Position numbers and translations under genes: made by a program
Notes under the pieces: model-generated
Told to the model about the DNA's origin: nothing
Databases searched by the model: none
The model's input: the letters and a program-made list of their open reading frames with translations, nothing else
Shown: one piece after another, positions 40,793-53,500 of the stretch
How the letters are laid out: each line of letters starts with the position of its first letter
Position numbering within the stretch: the first letter of the stretch is position 1
Assembly: GCA_905221605.1 (NCBI GenBank)
Contig: CAJNDS010000080.1
Location: 581,455-645,454, forward strand
Source: Symbiodinium natans
Lineage: Eukaryota > Sar > Dinophyceae > Suessiales > Symbiodiniaceae
DNA length: 64,000 bases
Direction: 5' to 3'

Positions 40793-41895
40793 AGGGTTTA
40801 GGGTTTAAGGTTTAGGGTTTAGGGTTTAGGGCAATCAGGGTTTAGGGTAATTAGGGTAATTAGGGTTTAGGGATTAGGCTTAGGGTTCAGGGTTCAGGCT
40901 TGTTAAGGTTTAGGGTTAGCAGTAGGAAACCTCCCCTAGGTTTCCATCTCTAGATTGCCTGGAAAATCCCTCTATTCCCTAAACTCCTTCGGCCCCCCCT
41001 CGTATCTAAGGGTAGCTACAGGGTCCCTTACTCTGGGCCCTTAAAAGGGGTACAAGTTAAGCTACACTAACCCTAAACCCTAAACCCTAAACCCTAAACC
41101 CTAAACCCTAAACCCCCCTAAAGCTACACTCAGACACTCTGAAATTTCCCTCCGCGTACTTTACGAAGGCCATCAATCGGAACTTGACCTTCGTTAAGGG
41201 GGGTGCGATTTAATATTCTGCTGCCATGGGAACTCTGGTTGTGGCAACTCGGCGGTTCTATTTAGGGTTGAGGGTTTAGGGTTCCGGGTCTGGGGTTTAG
41301 GGTTTAGGGTTTGGGGTTTGGGGTTCCGGGTCTGGGGTTTGGGGTCTGGGGTTTGGGGTTTAGGATTGAGGACTTAGACTCAGTGAAGATGGGCTTCAGC
41401 AAGTCTGGCGTGGTCCAAGCCCTAATTAGAGTCTGTAGAGCTTCTCGGCCCCTAAACCCGCCCTATCCGATGCCCCGGGCCTGCCTAGAGCCAGTCCCGA
41501 CACGTGGTGCCCCGGCCTCCGGGTGAAGCTTAAATCGCGGCGCGTCCGCGCAGTCCTCAAACGGCCGGGCTTTCGGGAGGCCCGCCCTACAGCAATGTGG
41601 GGGGAGCCTGTCTTGGGCGCGGGCGCCTTCTTTTTATTGCGACGGTTGTTGTGATTGAGACCAGAGTGTTCATCCGATTCATGTTCTTATGACAGCCTCA
41701 TCTCATTCAGAAGAATATTGATATTATGATTGAGTTCTCCAGCACCACATTGCCACATGGCCATGCGTAATATAGGGTCCCTAATTAGAATAATCGGGTT
41801 TTGGAAAGCTGTTGTGGTATTCTTACAAAGGGACTACAAGGGAACCCTATTAGCAATTATTCCGACCCCTATATTATTCGGGGGGGGGGGGGGGA

Positions 41896-42003
41896 GTAGG
41901 TTGAAGACACAACAGCATGGAAGAGAGTAGAGAAGGCTTCGCCGAAGCTTGAGCGATCTGAATTCGTCAACCGCTCCCGATCCAGGACTCTGATTTCTAC
42001 TCT
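41896..42003 (-). CDS. coding exon, possibly the VPS13-like gene
   Basis: Frame EIRVLDRERLTNSDRSSFGE then AFSTLFHAVVSSTYS, next to the G tract of an element at 41764-41893 whose ends (TAATATAGGGTCC / GACCCCTATATTA) are inverted. Confidence 0.55.
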
Positions 42004-42380
42004 ACAGCCCCTGCGTGATGTGATCTATGCTGCCTTACTTGCAGCCTTGACCCCTAAAGCCTAAGCCCTAAGCCCTAAGCCCGAACCCTAAACCCGAAAC
42101 ACCTTCGACCCAAGAAACTCAAAAGCCAGCCTCTGCCGCGAGTATGGTATCCCTTTTGCAATGCCAAAGGCTATAACCTATACCTTTAAACCCTCAACCC
42201 TCGTCTCGAGCCCGAAGCTCTAAAACCCTAAACCCTGAACCGGTACCTTTCAACCCTAAACCCATAAAATGCTGAAGCCCCGAAACTCTAAAACTCTGAA
42301 CCCAACACCCTAAACCCTAAACCCTAAACCCTAAACCCTAAACCCTGAACCCTAAACCCTAAACCCTAAACCCTAAACCC

Positions 42381-42507
42381 CAAAGCATCCCCAAAGCCCT
42401 CGGGGTCCTGTTGAAAGACGAGGGTGCGGCTCGTGCGGTTCACCATGCGGAACAAGGGCTTCGTGGGGTCACTGAGGCGGAGGACCAGTGCTCCAGCATC
42501 TTCCATC
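42381..42507 (-). CDS. VPS13-like exon, VAB-type repeat
   Basis: Acceptor AACTAG; 42 codons MEDAGALVLRLSDPTKPLFR, then MVNRTSRTLVFQQDPEGFGD. The (F/Y)R-hydrophobic-NRT...FQQ pattern is that of VPS13 adaptor-binding repeats. Confidence 0.75.
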
Positions 42508-44398
42508 CTAGTTTAGGGTTTAGGGTTTAGGGTTTAGGGTTTAGGGTTTAGGGTTCAGGGTTTAGGGTTTAGGGTTCATGGTTGGGATAGTATTAAGGAA
42601 GTTTAAACGTCTACTTTACTAGTTCATGGCTGGGATACGGTTAAGAAGTTAACTGTCTACTTTCCTAGTTCATGGCTGGGATAGTATCAAGAATTTAAAT
42701 GTCTATTCCTTCTTGAGTTTAAGTACCCTAAAACATGAAAAAGTGTTACCCCCCACTGTGACAAGTTTAGGTGGGTGTCAGGGATTATAGGATTCATAGG
42801 GTTCTTCTGGGGTTTGTAGGGTTTAGTATGGTTTAATAGGGTTTAGGAGGATTAGAGGGTTTACAGGGTTTGTAGGGTTTAGTTAGGGTTCATAGGGTTT
42901 AGCTAGTGTTTATCGGGTTTATTCGGTTAAGCCCAGGTTTCGGGACGTCGGTGATGAAGGTGCAGCTCGGTGTCCCTCAACCCTAAACCCTAAACCCTAA
43001 ACCCTAAACCCTAAACCCTAAACCCTAAACCCTAAACCCTAAACCCTAAACCGTGGCTGAGCCCCGCAAGCCCTAGAGATCAGGGCGGAGGGCGCAGCCG
43101 GGAATGGGTCTCCATCTGCCCTGTTTAGGGCTTAGGGTTTGGGGTTTAGGGCTGAGGGTTTAGGGTTAAAGGTGTATTTCCAGCCGTTCATGTCAGGCGG
43201 CGCTTCCACTGTCGCAATCGTCCACTGCCTCGCCTCCTGCCTTGGCGAGCGAAACGCTTCTTCGGGGTTTAGGGTTTAGGGTTTAGGGTTTAGGGTTTAG
43301 GGTTTAGGGTTTAGGGTTTAGGGGTTAGGGTTTAGGGTTTAGGGCCTGTATCTTGGAGAGCAAATGCACTCCAAAGTTGGGATCCTTTACCCCTGAACTG
43401 CGATAATCCCATTTTGGGGTATATGGACCCCGAATAACGAACCCTAAGTTTGGGATTATCTACCCCTCTCCGCTTGGGTGCTGTTCTCGTTTTGGGGGGG
43501 TCCCGATTTTAAGGGTGCCGTACCATATAGGGGACCAAAAGGGGACCCTAACCTAGATACCCACTTCTTAGTTGCTTGAAATCATAAGCCCCCAAAAACA
43601 GTCTACTCTTTCAGTTCTATACGGGGGGTTGTGGCATCCCAAAAACTCTAGAGTGCACTCATTCAGCGATTAAGTTGTTAGAGAAAGAGTCCTAAGCTGG
43701 GATTCGAAGACCCTAAACCCTAAACCCTAAACCCTAAACCCTAAACCCTAAACCCTAAACCCTAAACCCTAAACCCTAAATGGGTTGGAGAGCCTACGTC
43801 CGAGCCACCTCGTCTCGCCACTTGCTTCGGAGACCGGTGCCGACACCACGCCGGCCTCGTCTTCGATGACCTTGTACCTGACTTTCGGTGACCCAGGGTT
43901 GATAGGGCCATGGGATGGCGAGCCCTAAACCCTAAACCCTAAACCCTAAACCCTAGACCCTAGACCCTACACCCTAGTGTCCTCTAGAGCTCCTGGGAAC
44001 AGACGGAGCCTGTTGCCTTTAGGGCTACGCCAAGAGGGAACATCACATAGAGAACTGCCCCTACTATAGGAGCCCTAAGATCCGAAGCCCTAAGCCCTGA
44101 ACATCCTTCATCCCTGAAGGTTTAGGGTTTAGGGCTAGGGAGTAGGGTTTAGGGTTTAGGGCTAGGGTTTAGGGTATAGGGTATAGGGTTTAGGGTTTAG
44201 GGTTTAGGGTTTAGGACCCTAAACCCTACGGAACCATGGGTCCCTTGCAAAATGCGGCCAGGCGACATGAGCTGGATTTTGGCGCTGCGCAGCACGATCC
44301 CGCTGCCCTCCTGCAAGGTAAGCTGCCATGATCAAATATGTATACATATAAATATAAATATAAATATAGATATATATACATATATACATATGCATATA

Positions 44399-44430
<32 letters not shown>

Positions 44431-45007
44431 CCCGCATACATACATACATACATACATACGTACATATGTACTTACGTACATACATACGTACATACATACG
44501 TACATACATGCGTACATACATACGTACATACATACGTACATACATACGTAAATACATACGTACATACATACACGTTATATGCATGTATATGTAATGTGCA
44601 GAAACCATATGTGGGGTGTGTGCGTATATACCTGCACGTGCACATTTTGTAACACACGTTGTTGTAACACAAGAAACATGTCTGTGTGTACACCCTAAAC
44701 CCAACACCCCCTAAACCCTAAACCCTAAACTCAACACCCCCTAAACCCTAAACCCTAAACCCTAAACCCTAAACCCTAAACCCTAAACCCTAAACCCTAA
44801 ACCCTAAACCCTAAACCCTAAACGACGCAGATCACCCGGCGCCTCGAAGTCCAAGAGTTGCGTGAGCCGGAAGCCCGCTGAGAAGCTCAGCTCGTTGGTG
44901 CCGCTGATGTCGAAGCAGAAGCCTCTGCACGCACAAATATATACATATATATATATATATTATAATAATAATACTAATAATAGTAGTAATAATAATAATA
45001 TAATATA

Positions 45008-45039
<32 letters not shown>

Positions 45040-47490
45040 ATTTAATTATTTATATCTATATTTATTTACATACACATATTTATGTATATATGTATACATA
45101 TATATATATACATGGTTGTATACATACATGCATATACTTTACTGGAACCGCAAGAATATACATATGTGTATATATGTACAGATACATATGAAGCATTTTC
45201 CTTTCTTCGGTTTTGTATTAATTGACAATTGGCTACTGTAATCTTTGCTATTGTTGTCGAAATTGTTGTCGGTGGTGTGGTCGAAACCGTTGTCGTCGTC
45301 AGCGGCGCTGTCGTATTGCTGCCGTTGTCATTCTCGTGTGTCGAACTATACTTCTGTTCTTTGGGATCCTCGGATAGCCAGGACCACCGAGAAGACTCCG
45401 CACTCTCCAATGTCACGCTTCTGCTTGGTTGGCCGGCAGTCCACAGTGATTTTGGGGTGTAGGGTTGGCAGCCCTCTAGGCCTACATAATGAGGGTGTTT
45501 TATCACCATCCGGAAGGACACCCGACATATCTGCACTAACTAATATGGGTGAGGAGCCAGGAGCCCAACCATAGGTGTACGCTCACCCAAAAAACGAATC
45601 AGCCCTACACCCTAAACCCTAAACCCCAAACCCTAAACCCTAAACCCCAACCCTAAACCGCAAAACCCTACTCCATATGAGACATGGGGCTCTCCGCAGG
45701 AGCTGGGCTGGAGGGCTCGTAGGCCTTCGGCTCGTCTTTTGGCAGCTCCTAGCGGAGACCATTTCTTGGTAATTACATTAAGAAAATACATAAAAAAGAT
45801 GCAGGTGGTTTAGCAATTTAGGGTTAGGGTTTAGGGCTTAGGCTTTGAAGTTTGTACAAAAATATGTATATACATATATATGTGCATACAACCATCTGAT
45901 ATACCGATATAAAATATTGCGGTTTAGGGGGGGTTGCTCATAGAAAACCCCTGGGAAGCAGCCCAGGGGCATAGCACCCTGCGCCCAAGGCCCGATCACC
46001 CGAAAACCCGCCAGCAACTATGGGAAGCCTTGATCTGAGTCGCCCAGAAGCCATACTTATAGTAAGGGTTTAGGGTACAGGGTTTAGGGTTTAGGGCTAT
46101 TAGCCCAGGAACCATATTCTGATAAGGGCTACTTATGTAAGGGAACCCAGAAACAAAAAAACAGGGTAAAGGGTAGCACTGGGCGGAGTTACCAAGTGCT
46201 GCCTCACGTCACATCCCCACTAAACTACTTAATTGCTGAGTTCATAAGCCCCCAAAAGTGTACACTTTCAGTTTTGTAGAGATTCTAGTATCCCAAAAAG
46301 TGTAAAGTGTACTCACTCAGCTACTAAGACTACGCCAGGAGTTTGGGACGCGGGAGGTCTGAGAGCCGCAGAATCATGGGGTGGCTATTTAAAAGGGTCT
46401 GAGGTCGACTGCAGGCCCTGAGCCCCCCTAAACCCTAAACCCTAAACCCTAAACCCTAAACCCTAAACCCGGTCGTTTAAAGCCCAGGGGGCCATCAAGA
46501 GCCCCTATAACCCCCCCCCCCGTCTCCAGCGTCTTGATCCCATCGAAGACCCAGATCGTCCTTCCGGCCGAGCGTTTGGCTTGATCATCAACTGGTCTGG
46601 GGCCTCTAGGGCCTCCAGGGCCTCTAGGGCCTCTAGGGCCTCTAGGGCCTCTAGGGTTTAGGGTTTAGGGTTTAGGGTTTAGGGTTCATTAGGGCCTCTA
46701 GGGCCTCTAGGGCTTTGGTTCAGAAGTTCCGGGTCCTGGGAATCGGCCTTTGGAGCGCAACTGAGTGAACAACGTCCTCCACCCTAAACCCTGACTAAGC
46801 CCTAAACCCTAAACCTCAAACCCTAAACCCTAAACCCTAAAACCCTAAACCCTAAACCTCAAACCCTAAACCCCAAATGCTCCAAACCCCCAAACCCCCA
46901 AACCCGATGCCCGAAACACTGGCTCAGGATAGGCTGATTGGTGCGTCCTCTGCGTGTGGTTGATGAAAGTGTAGCGGCGGGTCACCTTGCAAACTCAAAA
47001 CTTGAAGGTTCCCCTAAACAACCCTAAACCCTAAACCCTAAACCCTAAAACCTAAACCCTTTCAAGCAGCAACCTGTAGATTGCCAGACAGGGGAAGGCC
47101 TGCAGGGGCGTTGGGGGGGCGCGAGGGGTTTACAGGACTTATAGGGTTTAGGGTCGGGTTTTAGGGTCTAGGGTTTAGGGTTTAGGGTTTATAGTCACAG
47201 TATGGACAACTTGGATTTCAATTCCCAAGGCAGTTCAGGTTGTCTTCCTGACTGACTGGGCGCCTTTTGACTTCGGTGTTGCCCTCACCGCTCACCATGA
47301 ATGAAGGAATCTATGAGGAGGGACCACGAGAAGTCACCCTTAACCCTATTCCCCGATGTAATGCCTATATAGCCCTATACGTGGTAGCCCAGTAACCACA
47401 TTCTAACAAGGGCACCCTTTTTTGGGTTGTTTACCGTATAAGGGAACCTTGAACCAAAAAAAGGGGAGAAAAGGGTACCACTGGGCTACC

Positions 47491-47526
<36 letters not shown>

Positions 47527-50500
47527 GGCCCCTACATGTGCCCGTAGGGTTCCTCACCAAGGTCCCTCTTTTAGCCCCTTGACAAATATGCCACGAACGT
47601 CTGTTTCACAACTTTAACTTAACTTCTTTCTTTAGGACCCTAAACCCTAAACTTCAAACCCTAAACCCTAAACCCTAAACCCTAAACCCTAAACCCTAAA
47701 CCCTAAACCCCTGAACCCTGAACCCTAAGGCTGTGTGTCCCAAGTGAGGGCGACCCGGGGGGCCTCAACCAACATGGTCCTGTAGAAGGGGAAAGGCGCT
47801 TGCCTGGGATGCACAGGCTGCGCTTGGGGGGTTGGGGTCTTCGGTCGGTTTTACTTTCGGGCTTAGGGTTTAGGGTTTAGGGTTTAGGGTTCAGGGTTTA
47901 GGGTTTAGGGTTTATTGCTGACTGCTTCATGGATTGTATTCACGGTCTGACGCGGAATCGTCCTTTAGGCTACGGTGCGGGCAACGCGAGAAGAAAGGGT
48001 CTAAGACTCACTGCGGCCAGTGCGATGCAGAACACAATGAACACAAGTTTGGTCTGCGGCTGACCCTTGGGGACAGGGTGTACCATATGCAAGGTGTATT
48101 GTCCACAGCAAGCAGCGCACCTTGGCAGTGCCAGTATGAAAAGCTCAGATTCTCGAGTGACATGGAAGGTGACTGGGTTAAAGCTTTAAGTTGGGACGTG
48201 CCCCCTTATACTAGCAGTCCTTAAAAGGGATTCTAATAGAGGGTACGATAATCCCCAACAAGGACTTGTTGTTTCAGGGGGAACATCCCAAGCATCAAGA
48301 ACAAGCTGTTGCTGGGTTGGGGGCGTCCAAAGCCACTCTGCTTTGGAATCGCATCCAGACACAAAGGCCTCAGACTCTTCAACCTCCCCCCCCCACCGTT
48401 CCCTCCACTACAAGCCCTAGGCCCTCAACCCCCAGCCCACGCTCACAAGTATTCAATATAAAGGCTTACGAAAAAAATCGGGTCCCCAACTCATAGGGAC
48501 CCCAATAAGGTACCCCCCAAACCACTCACCCCAAACCACTAACCCTAAACCCCAAAACCCAAAACCCTAACCCCTAAACCCTAAACCCCCATGTAGCTTC
48601 AGATGCCCCCTAAGTTCCGAAACCACCAAATGAGCAGTTTTTGTTTTTTCATTGTGTGGGGTGTTGTAATGGCATGGGTATCCTACGCGGGCCTACGCGT
48701 CAGCTCATGTTTAGTAGGCGCGCGACCTACGCGCGGAGTATGTTGTTGACGTGTGCCTACGCGGACCTACGCGGCAAGCACAGACAACCTACGCGGACCT
48801 ACGCGCCCATACTGCATAGACTTGCCTACGCGGACCCTACGCAAACCTACGCCCTGCAGGCAAAATGCTACGCGGCCGACTTTCAGTAATCGCGTCTCTA
48901 CGTAGCCTTGCTCCTAGAAAAAAAAACGCTGCTCAAATCGCTGCGAGGCGCCTCACGAAGTAGCCCAAGCAGAAACACTTCCGTCCAGCTTGTAGCCTGG
49001 GTTTAGGGTTTAGGGTTTAGGGTGTAGGGTTTAGGGTTTTGACGCGCGAGGGGCGCTTGTTTGAGGGGGGGGGGCAAGGAGTTGAGGGTTTTTTTTCAGG
49101 GTTTAATGGCCTGCCCTAAACCCTGAACCCTACACCCTAAACCCTAAACCCTAAACCCTAAAGGGTTTAGGGGATTTGCGATCTTCTTGGGCTTGCATGG
49201 GCATCAGGGTTCTAAAACCCGAAACCCGAAACCCTAAACCCTAAACCCGAAACCCAAAACCCCAAAACCCCAAACCCCAAACCCTAAACCCAAACCCTTT
49301 CGGGCTCATTTGGCATCAGATGGAGTGCGGCGACCGAGGGCTGTTGGCTGTGCTCTAAAGCTCTGGGGCTTAGGGTTTAGGGTTTAGGGTATTGGGTCAG
49401 TTTTGGGCGTGGAAACCCATCTACCCCCCCCATCCCCCTAGTTATCCACTGGTGCAAGAAGCAAGGGAAGCACGCTGACTTTGCTCGGGCGCTCTGCGCA
49501 AACCACTGCCTAAGCAAAGATGGGCTTTCGGGGTGGGGGATAAGGGTTTAGGGTTGGGATGTTCCCTCTACCCCCGAATATAATCCCTGTCAAGGACTGT
49601 TAGTAGAAGGCGGAGCATCCCAAGTTTAAGGGTTTACGGTTTAAGGATCCAGGGGTTTACGGTTTAGAGTTTGCAGGAGTACGGCTTCGGGTTCCTTGCC
49701 CTGAAGAAGAGTGGAGCCTGCACGCGCTGCAATCCCAAAGATCGTCCTTCTGAGTAGACCTCTGTGAAGTGCTCTTGACAAGTCTGTCTCTATACACAGA
49801 CCTCCTTCATCTGTGTTTTGCCGTGTTTTGAGGCTTCTCGTGGGCAAGTCATTGGATGTGTCTTTTGGTTGTTTCGGTGACATGATAGTTGGTGAAGGGT
49901 GAGGGTTTAGTGTGGTATAGACAGAGGCAACAACGCTGTAAATAGCAATGCTGTTTCGGCCATGGGTTCGCAAAAGGCATGAACAACATTGACTGTGCAT
50001 CTGGTTCAACATTCTACTGCTGTGTGTTTTATAAAAAGGAAAAGTGCTGCACATTCCAGCGTTGTGGGCATGTTCGCAAAAGGCTTGTGGTCTTGTTCCA
50101 GAAACGTCAATCATCCTTTCGCAGCATGCTGTATAAAGGGCAAAAACGCTGCAAATACCAATGTTTGGCATGGTTAGAGCAACATGGCCACAACTAACCC
50201 CAAGCCAAACAAACCCACTGCGTTGCAAAACAGAACATTGCGTCGCCATACCGTTGCTGGAAATGCGCCAACACCTAGGCTTTGCGGAGGGTAAAACGCC
50301 CTTGCAGCCCGAGTCGCCCAAGACCAACACCAGCCTCAACCTATACTCCCCTTAGAACCTTAATAAAAAACATATAGGGCTCAGGGTTTAGGGTTTATAG
50401 GGTTTAGGGTTTAAGGTCCCCTTGGGTTTTAATTCAGAAAAAAATACCCAAGGGGGATGTATCGATTCCCTGTAACCAGACCTCTGTCGGCGAAGTCTGT

Positions 50501-53500
50501 GGCAGGGTGCTGTCCTCCGTAGCTTCGCTTCGCGTCCGCGGAAGGCGCTCCGCCTGTCAAGGGGGTTTATAAGGGTTTAGGGTTTAGGGTTTACGGCTTA
50601 GGGCAGTACGACGGACTGCCTCCCAAAATGCGGAAGTGTAGCCCAACAATTGCAGTCCCATCTGCCTTCGATATCCTTTTCCCGCTGTTGATTGTAACTG
50701 CTACGGTTACGACTCTTCTTTGCATGAATTATTCCACATATACCATGATCTTCAATGATATTCCTGATTCTTTGCTTCTACAGGTATGTGTCGCAGACCC
50801 AGGGTTCCAGAACAGCTTCACCACCTCAACAATGTACCTTAGTTGTCCAGTAACCTGGGGGAATTCAAGGTTAACCTTTGGGATTCTAAGGGGATTATAC
50901 GACCCCAACAGGATAAAGGTTACCTACTCTACTACTAGGGTACAGTGTACGAACCCTAAACCCTAAACCCTAAACCCTAAACCCTAAACCCTAAACCCCC
51001 TTGGACATCTCCCCAGTATGTCCCAGCACAGGCGAACCGACTCTCCGAGACAGTGTAGCTTTAAGAAGTTCTCCCGCAAGCCATCAACTGCACTTCAACT
51101 GCTTCGCTTCTGCTGGGAAGGGGGTTCAGGGTTAAGGGTGTAGGACTTAGGGTTTGGGGTTGAGGGTTTGTTGACGACCACCTCAGGGAGACTTGGGATC
51201 ATGAAAGATGTAGAACCTACCAATGTCCGTAAACCTTATAAACCCTCAACCCCTTAGTAGGCCAGTAACCATCTTATGATAAAGGGCACCCTTTTTGTTA
51301 GGTTGGTTACCTTATAAGGGAACCCAGAACCAAAAATAGTGAAAAGGGCACCACTGGGCTATCAAGCCCTAAACCCTAAACCCTAAACCCTCAACCCTAA
51401 ACCTTAAACCCTAAACCCTAAACCCTAAGCCCTAAACCCTAAACCCTAAACCTAAACCTTTAGTAAACTCCCAACCCCCCCCCCCCCCCCGCCCCCCAAC
51501 AGCGCGAAGTTGAGGACGGAAGGCCTCCCGACGTACGGGCTGCTGGTATCCGGATCTGCCTCTGCCTCGGAATCTCTTCTTCTACTTCCAGGACTCGAAG
51601 GGAAGTGGTTTAGGGTTTAGGGTTTAGGGTTTAGGGTTTAGGGTTTAGGGTTTAGGGTTTAGGGTTTAGGGTTTAGGGTTTATCTGCTTCTACTTCCGGG
51701 ACTCTAAGGGAAGTTACATGGTCTCAACAAAAATGGTACCGTACCTGTTTTCAAGGGTTCTGAAGTATGGCATTGTTTTATGATTACCATGATTGTGTTT
51801 ATTCTTGCTATTCCTGATTTGGCTATTTGGATGATATCATTTGCACATTGCTTCTTTGTAGTTCTGCTCTGTTTTTGTTTGGAGCTCATCGTTGTTTCTT
51901 GATTACTGTCCTAAAGGGATCTGAACGCCTCGCTACATCATTACTGAGTCCTTCGCGCGGTGCTCGGGTGTCCAGGTGCAGGATTCGAGGGGTTGAGGTT
52001 GAGAGCCAAGGGGTGCGGCTGTTGGCTTCGGCAGGCTTCCTCGGTTCCTTGCTACGACCTGCTACTGCAACATGATTACGGCCTGGAAACATGGGGGTTT
52101 GGGGGATGATCTGTGGAAACATGGGGGTTTGGGGATGATCTGTGGAAACATGGGGGTTTGGGGATGATCTGGGGTTGCAGATGCAAGCTTGGGTCCTGCA
52201 GATCCAAAGACAAAACTCGCAAAACCTCTCACAAAAAAACAACAATTACCAAGCCGAGTCCAGCGACCACCTCCGCCATGCCCACGTCAAAGGTGCCCTC
52301 CTGCATCTCTCTTCAATCTTTGCTCTTTTTCCGGGCGGTTTAGGTGTAGGGTTTCGGGTTTAGGGTCTCGGTTTAGGGTTTGGGCAACTCCTGCGCCTGA
52401 GACTAGAACCCGGCAGCCTGCAACCTACACTGTCAGGGTGTAAGGGTCCCCTGCACGCCTGGATCACGTGCTGGGAGAGTGGTCTCAGCGAATTCCCAGC
52501 GATGGACATCTGCGGGTCATCCAGCCCGGCAGAAGCCTTAGGGTTTAGGGTTTAGGGCTTAAAGGTTTAGGGTTTAGGGTTTAAAGGTTTAGGGTTTAGG
52601 GTTAAGCTTACTTCTCCAGTAGCCCAGGGAGAAAAGGTTAGACTTAATTGTTCCCACTGAATAAGGAAGCCCAAAAAAAGTTTAAAGGTCAACTGTTGGG
52701 TAAGTAAGGACAGAGTTGGTACTGTCTGGCTCAGGATTTCGACGGTCGGGCTCAGGGTTGGCAAGTCTAAGAACAAGTGACAAGGGCAGGACCGTAAACC
52801 CTAAACCCGATTTCCAGCAAGGGCAGCGAACTGTTAAGAATTGGCAGCGCCCGAAGAAGGGTCATGCTCGGACAGGTGCAACACATTCATATGATTGTGA
52901 CATGTCTTAACATATTTGTAGTTGTTGTTATATGAGCGACTGCCAAAAAAAGGCTGGCGGTGCTCATGAACGCAACATGCGGAGTGTCGCTTTTCAAGTG
53001 TTCCCATCGCTTTACAGGGTTATAGCATCAGTTATCAACGCTTGATGTCTGCAGGTGTCGCTTTGGGAAAAACTCAAGGTTGTAGCCCACCACAACGGTT
53101 CGTTAACTTAGGGGTGTCGCATTTGTGTCCACCCCTTGCTTACTTGAATGGCCAGGGGTTCTCATGGTCATATGAATATAACGCTGAAGAAATTTGTGTA
53201 AAGATATTACGAGAACATTCTGAAACTATTGCAAAGATAATATGATTTTGGATAGCATTGCTATACATTGATACTTCTATGTTGAAATAATTTTACTATA
53301 CCCTTCCAACATTCTGAAACATGCCGAGAATGTTTTGTAATTCGATGGTAGAATCGTGTCATAGCAGAAAGTATTGCAACAAGACGACAAGGTTGTCTAA
53401 TGTTCTGATGGGCGAAACTTCCAAAGCTTCAGTGGCCACTCCTGAAGCACAGATCAAAACGTCGAGGCCTTAGGCGGCTGACTCCACCATCCTCCACAAA

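Noticed and set aside
44219-44707. 162-codon and overlapping frames over the TACATACG repeat
   Set aside because: They encode only microsatellite translations (YVRM, YICI repeats). Treated as repeat; the real exon is 44230-44310.
44703-44823. CRISPR-like or integron-like repeat array
   Set aside because: The repeat is a 7-mer without spacers; nothing prokaryotic nearby.
50628-50966. 112-codon plus frame with a hydrophobic segment
   Set aside because: The hydrophobic part is T-rich DNA ending in family-B element sequence and CCCTAAA; the minus exon 50783-50837 explains the locus better.
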